A DNA stretch of 5,000 nt from Actinomycetes bacterium (GTDB taxonomy: Bacteria; Actinomycetota; Thermoleophilia; Solirubrobacterales; Solirubrobacteraceae). A program made the translations under genes and the position numbers. Below the pieces are notes generated by a model that did not search any database, was not told the DNA's origin, and was given only the letters and a program-made list of their open reading frames with translations. Of this stretch, positions 1-5,000 are shown in pieces. The stretch spans positions 1 to 5,000 of the forward strand of contig JAEXXR010000636.1 in NCBI GenBank assembly GCA_023405705.1, given 5' to 3'. The first letter of the stretch is position 1, and every line of letters starts with the position of its first letter.

Positions 1-7
1 TCCCGCC

Positions 8-1291
8 TCAGGCCGGCTCCGCGGCCGGCTCGGGCGCCTCGACCTCGAAGATGCCCTGCTCGCGCTCGATCGCCCGCAGGGCGTCGTAGTCGCGCTTCAG
101 CTCGTCGCGGTCGGGGCCGACGAGGTAGACGATCCCGGGGCAGGAGAAGAGGTCGATCGTCGGGGTGATCTCCTCCCCTGGCTGAGCCATCGAGATCGAG
201 CCGGCGTAGGTCGGCAGCGCCTCGACGGCGCGCATGCCGGCGTCGGAGATGACTCTGCCGCGCTGGTGCGAGATCAGCATGACGCAGCGCGAGGCGTTCT
301 GGAGCGTGTACTCCGGCTCGCTCGCGGCGCGCGCGGCGACCGTCTCCGGGCGCAGGTAGGCGTCGACCGTGACGGTCACGTGCGAGGGGGTGCAGCGGTC
401 GATCACGTCGTCGCGGATCGAGCCGTGGAGCCGGGCGCCGGACTCGACCAGCACCGGGCCGTCCTTCGTCAGCATCACCTCGGTGTGCGCGGGGCCGTAC
501 TTGATCCCGAGCGCGTCGAGGACCGCCTTGACGTACGGGACGACCTGGTCCTGCTGCTCGCCGTGGCGGTCGAGCAGCTCCTCGAAGTCGTAGGCGAGGT
601 TCCCCTCGATGCGGATCTTCGTGTCGCGCCAGGTCTCGGAGACGTGGTGGACGCCGTCCCACGAGATCGAGTCGCAGAACAGCTGCGTGCCCTTCAGCAG
701 CTCCTGCACGAGCAGCTGCTCGTTGGCGCCCTGGAGCGCGTTCGGGCGGCCGAGGACGGCGGCGAAGGCGGCGCGGATCGCGTCGGGGTCCTCGCACAGC
801 GCGACGCCGTCGGTGCCGGCCGAGTCGAGCGGCTTGACGACGACCGGCCAGTCCCCGCGGTCGGTCGCCCAGGCGATCGCCTCCTCGACGTCGCCGGTCT
901 TCAGCTCCTGCACGGCGCGCAGGCCGGCGGCGCGCACGGCCGCCGCCATCTCCGACTTGTCGCGGCGGGCGCGGCTCTGCGCCGTCCCGTTCGACGGCAG
1001 GCCGAGCCGCTCGCTCAGCGCGTCGCTCAGCAGCACCCCCGGCTCGGAGCCGACGACGACGAAGGCCGGGTCGTATCTCGCGACGGCCGCCGCGGTCTCC
1101 GAGAGGTCGCCGTGGTGGACGACGTTCTCGAGGAAGTCCTGCGTCCGCAGCCGGTCGATGTAGAAGGCAGACTCGTTCGGGTTGCTCTGCACGTGGACGA
1201 CGTCGAGCCCCTCGGCGATGAAGCGCGGCGCCAGTCTCGACCCCGTCGAGTAGGCGTCGACGACGACCGCGACGCGTCTCCGCTCGCTCAT
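8..1291 (-). CDS. ATP-grasp carboxylate-amine ligase, L-amino-acid-ligase-like
   Basis: 427 aa cytosolic enzyme with no signal peptide or membrane segment. Residues 5-110 form a Rossmann-like pre-ATP-grasp domain that opens with a basic start and a hydrophobic strand (VAVVVDAY). The ATP-grasp core follows: K112 and K153 as likely ATP-binding lysines, a glycine-containing loop (DSAGTDG, 156-162), a hinge around VQELLKG (195-201), and the metal-binding part at 266-290 with GPAHTEVMLT (H269, E271) and GPVLVESGARLHG (E283, R287). Family members activate a carboxylate as acyl-phosphate and join it to an amine, often making dipeptides or amino-acid conjugates; the substrate cannot be read here. The usual Asn of the E-x-N-x-R metal motif is Gly (ESGAR). 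The C-terminus ends in a Pro/Glu/Ala tail. Its ATG overlaps the upstream methyltransferase stop by 4 nt (ATGA), and GGGGAGGG at 1298-1305 gives a strong Shine-Dalgarno 6 nt before the start. The family is confident, the reaction is not. Confidence 0.88.
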   Translation of the reverse strand: MSERRRVAVVVDAYSTGSRLAPRFIAEGLDVVHVQSNPNESAFYIDRLRTQDFLENVVHHGDLSETAAAVARYDPAFVVVGSEPGVLLSDALSERLGLPSNGTAQSRARRDKSEMAAAVRAAGLRAVQELKTGDVEEAIAWATDRGDWPVVVKPLDSAGTDGVALCEDPDAIRAAFAAVLGRPNALQGANEQLLVQELLKGTQLFCDSISWDGVHHVSETWRDTKIRIEGNLAYDFEELLDRHGEQQDQVVPYVKAVLDALGIKYGPAHTEVMLTKDGPVLVESGARLHGSIRDDVIDRCTPSHVTVTVDAYLRPETVAARAASEPEYTLQNASRCVMLISHQRGRVISDAGMRAVEALPTYAGSISMAQPGEEITPTIDLFSCPGIVYLVGPDRDELKRDYDALRAIEREQGIFEVEAPEPAAEPA

Positions 1292-2103
1292 CGGTCGCCC
1301 TCCCCGCCCCGCGAAGGAGCCTCTGGCGAGTTCGCGCCAGGGATCAAGCCCTCAGGGCGCAGATCCCCAGCGACCGCCGTCAGCACGAGCCGGTCCTCGG
1401 GCGTCTTCGGGCGCTTGTCGAAGCCGCCGTAGCGCTCGATCTCGGCGAAGCCGGCCTGTCTCAGCAGCGCGACGAGGTCGTCGGCCTCGTAGTAGCGCGT
1501 CAGCACCTCGGTCGATCTCCCTCCGAAGGAGTAGGTGACGTGCAGGATGCTCGTCTGCGGGTCGATGAAGAGGTGCTCGTGGACGCCGTTGTCGTCGCGG
1601 TCGACGACCGTCCCGGGCGGGCCGATGCGGGCGATCGAGCGCTCCAGGTCCGACAGCTCCATCACGAGTCTGCCGCCGGGCTTCAGCGCCGCGTGCCAGG
1701 TCTTCAGCACCGCGAGGTCGTCCTGGATCGTCTCGCCGTAGCCGAACGACGAATAGACGTTGACGACCGCGTCGAACGGGCCGACGCCGTCGGGCAGCGG
1801 CTGCGTCAGGTCGTGGACGAGGTAGCGCGGGCCGGGGTTGGTGCGCTCGGCCTCGGCGATCACGACGGGCGAGATGTCGATCCCGGTCGCGTCGACGCCG
1901 ATCCGCGCCAGCGCGCCGGCGGTGCGGCCGAAGCCGCAGCCGGCGTCGAGCACCTGCGCGCCCTCGGGCAGCTCCAGCAGCGCGACGATCGCCTCGGCCT
2001 CCTCGGTCGTCGCCTCGTAGCGGCCGAGCCGCTCGTTCATCTCGATGAAGATCGGGCCGAAGACGTCGACCGGGTTGAGGTTCTGCGGCGCGCTCTCGGT
2101 CAT
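1288..2103 (-). CDS. class I SAM-dependent methyltransferase (second paralogue)
   Basis: 271 aa soluble Rossmann-fold methyltransferase. Motif I is VLDAGCGFGR (51-60), which binds SAM. The acidic residue contacting the ribose is probably D76 in GIDIS, followed by HDL (97-99) and the strand-4 segment FDAVVNVYSSFGYG (110-123). The C-terminal half carries a conserved RYYEADDLVALLRQAGF block (203-219) and YGGFDKRPKTPEDRL (225-239). It is clearly a paralogue of the methyltransferase just upstream, aligning along nearly its full length. It differs by a 24-26 residue C-terminal extension rich in Gly, Pro and Glu after the shared end, whose coding DNA also holds the ribosome binding site of the next gene. 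The start lies 6 nt after the upstream stop, with GAGGG at 2114-2118 about 10 nt before it. The methyl acceptor is unknown; context suggests a small amino-acid or peptide intermediate, but this is inference. Confidence 0.9.
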   Translation of the reverse strand: MTESAPQNLNPVDVFGPIFIEMNERLGRYEATTEEAEAIVALLELPEGAQVLDAGCGFGRTAGALARIGVDATGIDISPVVIAEAERTNPGPRYLVHDLTQPLPDGVGPFDAVVNVYSSFGYGETIQDDLAVLKTWHAALKPGGRLVMELSDLERSIARIGPPGTVVDRDDNGVHEHLFIDPQTSILHVTYSFGGRSTEVLTRYYEADDLVALLRQAGFAEIERYGGFDKRPKTPEDRLVLTAVAGDLRPEGLIPGANSPEAPSRGGEGDR

Positions 2104-2109
2104 CGCCGC

Positions 2110-2871
2110 TCAGCCCTCGACCGCGGTGCCGACGAGCACGAGCCGGTCCTCGGGGCGCTTCGGCGCGCCGTCGAAGTCGCCGTACATCTGGACGTCGGAG
2201 AAGCCGACCTGCTCCAGCATCTTCACGAGGTCCTCCTTCTCGTACATGCGGATGCGCGAGTGGACGACGTCGCCGTCGAGCTCGTATCTGACGTGCAGTC
2301 TGCCGGTGCTGAAGTCGACGTCGAGCGTCTCGGTCACGCCGTTGGTGTCGCGCACGACGACGCCCTCGTCGGTTCTCAGCCGGAAGCGCGAGCGCTCGAG
2401 GTCGGAGAGCTGCATCACGATCGTGCCGCCGCCCTTCACCAGCCGCCGGAAGGCCCGCAGCATCTCCATGTCCTCGGCCTCGGTCGCGCCGTAGCCGAAC
2501 GACGAGTAGAGGTTGACGATCACGTCGAAGGGGCCGACGCCGTCGGGCAGCGGCTGCGTCAGGTCGGCGACGAGGTAGCGCGGGCCGGGGCTGCGCTTCT
2601 CCGCCTCCGCGATCGCGGCCGGCGAGATGTCGATCCCGGTCGCCTCCATCCCCTGCTCGGCGAGCGCGGCGCAGTAGCGGCCGAAGCCGCAGCCGGCGTC
2701 GACGACCGTCGTGCCGGGCTTCAACCCGAGCAGCCTCACCATCGCGGCGGCGTCCTCGGAGGTGGAGTCGTAGCCGCCGAGCCGCTCGGCGATCCGCATG
2801 TACGCGGGGCCGTAGGTGTCGACCTCGTTGAGGACGCGCTCGGAGGTGGGCTTGGGCTGCTCGTCGGTCAT
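2110..2871 (-). CDS. class I SAM-dependent methyltransferase (first paralogue)
   Basis: 253 aa soluble methyltransferase. Motif I is VVDAGCGFGR (56-65), the ribose-binding acid is probably D81 in GIDIS (79-83), then ADL (102-104) and FDVIVNLYSSFGYG (115-128). The C-terminal substrate-side region has a beta-rich stretch (170-208), RMYEKEDLVKMLEQVGF (208-224) and YGDFDGAPKRPEDRL (230-244). It shares all these blocks with the downstream paralogue, including a 36-nt identical DNA run, so the pair arose by tandem duplication. It begins 21 nt after the synthetase stop with only a weak GGA Shine-Dalgarno about 7 nt before the ATG, so translation may be coupled. Arginine codons here are 10 CGC, 7 CGG, 3 AGA, 1 AGG and no CGA or CGT, so AGA is the only A- or T-ending arginine codon used. 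Substrate unknown. Confidence 0.9.
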   Translation of the reverse strand: MTDEQPKPTSERVLNEVDTYGPAYMRIAERLGGYDSTSEDAAAMVRLLGLKPGTTVVDAGCGFGRYCAALAEQGMEATGIDISPAAIAEAEKRSPGPRYLVADLTQPLPDGVGPFDVIVNLYSSFGYGATEAEDMEMLRAFRRLVKGGGTIVMQLSDLERSRFRLRTDEGVVVRDTNGVTETLDVDFSTGRLHVRYELDGDVVHSRIRMYEKEDLVKMLEQVGFSDVQMYGDFDGAPKRPEDRLVLVGTAVEG

Positions 2872-2892
2872 GTGGTGGTCCGGGGTCGGGTC

Positions 2893-4620
2893 TCAGCTGA
2901 TGGCGGCGGTGCCGGCACGGCGCTCCGCCTCGGCGCGGGCCGCCTCGGCGCCGGCGCGCACGAGCCCGAGCGCGCCGAGGCCGCTGACGAGGATCGGACG
3001 CATCACGCGCCCGACCCGCGGATCGGCGTCGCGCTCGAGATACCACTCGCTGAGATGGGCGAGGTAGCGGTAGTACTTGAGCAGGTCGAGGCTCTCCAGC
3101 GCAACCGACAGGTTCCGCCGGTGGATCTGCGACTGCAGCACGATGTGCCGGTAGTCGGAGTCGGTCGGGGCCGGATCGGCGGCGCCGTCGTTGCGCGCCT
3201 CCCACGCCTTCGCCCACGCCAGCGCGATCCTCCAGGCGCTGTTGGCCTCCGGGTCGACGAGCTGATCGGTCGGCGGCAGGATCAGGCCCTTCACCGGCGG
3301 CTTGTCGAGGCAGAAGCCGAGCACGGCGATCGCGACGAGGTCCTCGGCGCCGACGAGCGGCTCGCCGTCGCGGGCGACCGCGGTCACCTCGGGGCGCGCG
3401 ACCAGCTCGTCGATCAGCTCGTCGATCAGCTTCGCGGTGCCCTTCGAGGAGGAGAGCTCGCCGTCGACCTCGGAGGAGACCATCCCGTGGAGGATGTGGC
3501 GCGAGGGCAGCACCGGCAGCTCCGGCTCCAGTCTGCCGAGCAGCTCCTCGACGTGCTGGACGTGGGCGGCCCACTCGTCGCCGGAGAGGTGGATCAGGTC
3601 CGCACCCTCCTCGTCGATCATCATGTCGCGCCACATCGCGACGACCCGCAGGTGGTGGGTCGGGAAGCCGTCGGCGCGCGTCAGCGGCATGACCGGGTAC
3701 GAGTCGTCGCCGGTCATGTAGGCGACCGTGCCGCGCTCCTCGTGGACGAAGACGCCGCGCTCGACGCCGAGCCGCCAGACCTCCTGGGTCTTCTCGGTGC
3801 GGTCGGAGTCGTAGAGGATCCGCTCGAAGCGGACGCCGAGCCGCGCGAGCGTCTCGTTCTGCCCCTCGACCGCCCAGTCGCGGACGGTCTTCCACAGCGC
3901 GACGGCCTCCTCGTCGCCGGCCTCGATCCGGCTCAGCAGCTTCTGCGCCAGGTCTCTGCGCTCGTCGAGGTCGCGCGCGACCGGCGCGTCCTCGTCGGCG
4001 ACGTCGGCGACCGGCCCCTCCTCGCGGGCGTAGCGGGCGTAGAGGTCGCCGACGAACTGGTCGGGCTTGCGGCCGGCCTCGGCCGGCGTGCGCGGCTGCT
4101 CGTAGCGGACGTAGCCCGCGATCGCCTCGCCCATCGAGCGGCCGGCGTCGCCGATGTGGCTCTGGCGCTCGACGGTCGCGCCCGCCGCTCTCAGCGCGGC
4201 CGAGACGGCCTGGCCGAGCGCGATGTTGCGCAGGTGGCCGATGTGCAGCGCCTTCGTCGCGTTCGGGTCGCAGAAGTCGACGATCGCGCGCTCGCCGGCG
4301 CGCAGGTCGCCGGTCTGCATGCCGGTGAAGGCGCCGGCCTCCAGGCCCGCGCCGGTGTCGGCGATCCGCTGATCGACGTAACGCATGAGGAAGCGCTGCT
4401 GCTCCTGCTCGGCGGAGGCGATCGCCGGGTCGGCCTGCAGCGCGGCGAGCGCCTGCGGGGCGAGATCGCGGTCGCGCGTGATCGCGCTGACGTCGGTCGC
4501 GTCCTCCTGTCTGAGGTTCGGCACGACGCGGAAGGCGACCTGGTCGACGGCGCGCAGCGTCGCCTCGACTCCGTCCAGCAGGTTGTCCGGGCGCAGCAGC
4601 GCCGGCGTCTCCTCACGCAT
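2893..4620 (-). CDS. argS: divergent arginyl-tRNA synthetase homologue (argS-like)
   Basis: Class I aminoacyl-tRNA synthetase fold of the ArgRS family, 575 aa, close to the usual length. ArgRS activates arginine with ATP and charges tRNA-Arg. Numbered from the start chosen here: N-terminal domain about 1-115; signature PNATKALHIGHLRN (119-132) with the HIGH motif; HIGDAGRSMG (155-164), where the family normally has GDWG; RADGFPTHHL (315-324), matching the family's R-x-DG-x-x-T segment; and ELSSSKG (388-394) in place of KMSKS, comparable to the S-T-R-K-G form in many ArgRS. An alpha-helical DALR-type anticodon-binding domain spans about 490-554, then an Ala/Arg/Glu-rich tail. I start at 4620 because GGGGGAG (4630-4636) lies 9 nt upstream; an in-frame ATG at 4638 lacks such a site and abuts a hairpin tail. 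It lies just behind a tRNA-Arg gene. It may be the housekeeping enzyme or a second, specialised copy; the N-terminal domain and motifs look divergent, and its amino-acid specificity is unproven. Confidence 0.88.
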   Translation of the reverse strand: MREETPALLRPDNLLDGVEATLRAVDQVAFRVVPNLRQEDATDVSAITRDRDLAPQALAALQADPAIASAEQEQQRFLMRYVDQRIADTGAGLEAGAFTGMQTGDLRAGERAIVDFCDPNATKALHIGHLRNIALGQAVSAALRAAGATVERQSHIGDAGRSMGEAIAGYVRYEQPRTPAEAGRKPDQFVGDLYARYAREEGPVADVADEDAPVARDLDERRDLAQKLLSRIEAGDEEAVALWKTVRDWAVEGQNETLARLGVRFERILYDSDRTEKTQEVWRLGVERGVFVHEERGTVAYMTGDDSYPVMPLTRADGFPTHHLRVVAMWRDMMIDEEGADLIHLSGDEWAAHVQHVEELLGRLEPELPVLPSRHILHGMVSSEVDGELSSSKGTAKLIDELIDELVARPEVTAVARDGEPLVGAEDLVAIAVLGFCLDKPPVKGLILPPTDQLVDPEANSAWRIALAWAKAWEARNDGAADPAPTDSDYRHIVLQSQIHRRNLSVALESLDLLKYYRYLAHLSEWYLERDADPRVGRVMRPILVSGLGALGLVRAGAEAARAEAERRAGTAAIS

Positions 4621-4629
4621 CAGCAGAAG

Positions 4630-4636
4630 CTCCCCC
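4630..4636 (-). promoter_or_regulatory. Shine-Dalgarno deciding the argS-like start
   Basis: The minus strand reads GGGGGAG here, 9 nt before the ATG at 4620-4618. The alternative in-frame ATG at 4638-4636 is preceded by TGTCGTTTCTCG, which has no purine-rich site. The purine run overlaps the upstream ATG and its next codons, so the shorter protein is more likely. Confidence 0.6.
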
Positions 4637-4639
4637 ATC

Positions 4640-4681
4640 GAGAAACGACACCGCCGGCGGGCGCGAACGCGTCGCCGGCGG
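4640..4681 (-). terminator. stem-loop between tRNA-Arg and argS-like gene; terminator or attenuator
   Basis: The minus strand carries a perfect 9-bp inverted repeat, CCGCCGGCG (4673-4681) and CGCCGGCGG (4651-4659). The 13-nt loop can itself fold as GCG-UUCG-CGC (4661-4670), making a long, very stable hairpin with a small internal bulge. It begins 9 nt after the tRNA 3' end and is followed by TGTCGTTTCTC (4640-4650), only moderately U-rich. It could end the tRNA transcript, act as a partial terminator setting read-through into the operon, or be a processing signal. I saw no separate promoter for the synthetase between hairpin and start, which favours read-through. Confidence 0.6.
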
Positions 4682-4690
4682 AGTGCGAAG

Positions 4691-4763
4691 CACGGGAGAC
4701 GGGGCTCGAACCCGCAACCATCGGCTTAGAAGGCCGGTGCTCTACCAATTGAGCTACTCCCGC
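4691..4763 (-). tRNA. tRNA-Arg (anticodon UCU)
   Basis: 73-nt cloverleaf on the minus strand. The acceptor stem is GCGGGAG (4757-4763) with CTCCCGT (4692-4698), the first pair being G1-U72 wobble. The D arm is GCTC-AATTGGTA-GAGC. The anticodon stem CCGGC/GCCGA has a C27-A43 mismatch, and the loop CTTCTAA puts TCT at 4728-4730, reading AGA (and AGG by wobble). The variable loop is TGGTT. The T arm is GCGGG-TTCGAGC-CCCGT with a G49-U65 wobble. The discriminator base is G73, which tRNA-Arg can carry. CCA is not encoded. D-loop numbering places U at 20, where bacterial tRNA-Arg usually has A20, the main arginine identity base. The gene lies in the same direction as the synthetase homologue, 70 nt before its start. 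Confidence 0.95.
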
Positions 4764-4807
4764 ATGTTCCTGGCGACACCACGCGGGCGCACAGCCAAGC
4801 TCGGATG

Positions 4808-4837
4808 ATTCTAGAGAAGTGGCGCGCATCGCGTCCG
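4808..4837 (-). promoter_or_regulatory. putative sigma-70-type promoter for tRNA-Arg and possibly the operon
   Basis: The minus strand has TAGAAT (4808-4813), a 5/6 match to the -10 consensus and the only AT-rich patch in this spacer. A weak -35 candidate, CGGACG (4832-4837), sits 18 nt upstream with a GAC core. Transcription would start near 4801, giving a leader of roughly 40 nt before the tRNA. The -10 is credible, the -35 is poor. It lies between the end of the upstream gene and the tRNA. Confidence 0.4.
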
Positions 4838-4847
4838 CTCGAGGCGT

Positions 4848-5000
4848 TCAGGCCGCCGTCTCGGTCGGCAGCGCCCGCGGCTGGCGGTCGCGCAGGGTGC
4901 GCAGCAGCGCCGCGACCTCGGGGTCGGTGCCGAGGTCCATCGCCCGCTCCGCGGCCTCGATCGCGTCGCTGACGCGGTCGGTGCGCGCGAGCGCGTGGGC
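4848..5000 (-). CDS. 3' end of a TPR-like helical protein (partial)
   Basis: An open frame enters from the right edge and stops with TGA at 4848-4850, giving 50 C-terminal residues. The segment ALARTDRVSDAIEAAERAMD followed by LGTDPEVAALLRTLRDR has the helix-turn-helix spacing and Ala pattern of a tetratricopeptide repeat, with a helix ending in A-M-D-L-G and a Pro before the next helix. The last residues are polar (PTETAA). TPR segments usually mediate protein-protein contacts; the rest of the protein and any catalytic domain lie outside the window. It is separated from the tRNA by 84 nt with its own promoter candidate, so it is probably not part of the downstream operon. The frame is well supported by GC3 and continuity, the TPR call is moderate. 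Confidence 0.6.
   Translation of the reverse strand, partial: AHALARTDRVSDAIEAAERAMDLGTDPEVAALLRTLRDRQPRALPTETAA

Noticed and set aside
266..1432. Plus-strand open frames over the ATP-grasp gene
   Set aside because: No recognisable domain, Arg/Val/Asp-rich translation, fully explained by the reverse frame of a real gene.
4640..4690. T-box riboswitch controlling the ArgRS homologue
   Set aside because: The stretch is only about 50 nt, with no specifier loop or conserved T-box sequence.
1540..4752. A 1070-codon open frame on the plus strand and an 847-codon one on the minus strand (1352-3895)
   Set aside because: Both run antisense to or out of frame with genes that have clear motifs, and their translations are low-complexity Arg/Ala/Gly/Val-rich, as expected of shadow frames in GC-rich DNA.
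4385..4752. Plus-strand frame ending in ETGLEPATIGLEG
   Set aside because: The ending is the antisense translation of the tRNA T arm and anticodon arm, a common false ORF.
4620..4829. 69-codon minus-strand frame across the tRNA
   Set aside because: It translates the tRNA itself (GVAQLVEHRPSKP is a well-known tRNA artefact) and the hairpin; not a protein gene.
4764..4847. Possible terminator for the upstream TPR-like gene
   Set aside because: No convincing GC stem followed by a U tract was found in this spacer on the minus strand.
1..5000. CRISPR array, insertion sequence or transposase
   Set aside because: No regularly spaced repeats, terminal inverted repeats flanking an ORF, or transposase motifs were seen.

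Overview
The window is very GC-rich and almost fully coding, with nearly all codons ending in G or C. This fits a high-GC actinobacterium; a Thermoleophilia-type lineage (Solirubrobacterales, Conexibacter) is my guess from style only, not from a marker gene. Every gene I accept lies on the minus strand, so biological order runs from high to low coordinates.

From the right edge: 4848-5000 is the 3' end of an alpha-helical, TPR-like gene that starts outside the window. A short spacer (4764-4847) holds a plausible promoter. A tRNA-Arg with anticodon UCU follows at 4691-4763, then a strong GC hairpin with a partly U-rich tail (4640-4681). Next come four closely packed genes: a divergent arginyl-tRNA synthetase homologue (2893-4620), two paralogous class I SAM-dependent methyltransferases (2110-2871 and 1288-2103) and an ATP-grasp ligase (8-1291). 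The gaps are 21 and 6 nt, then a 4-nt ATGA overlap, so the four are almost certainly one operon. It may continue past the left edge, since the last stop codon is at position 8.

The combination is unusual: an amino-acid-activating enzyme, two methyltransferases and a carboxylate-amine ligase behind a tRNA of the matching specificity. It reads like a small peptide or modified-amino-acid pathway in which arginine (or Arg-tRNA) is activated, methylated and ligated. That pathway is inference. What the sequence shows directly is the gene order, a tRNA-Arg(UCU) lacking the usual A20 identity base, variant motifs in the synthetase, and an excess of the rare AGA codon, read by that tRNA, across all four genes.
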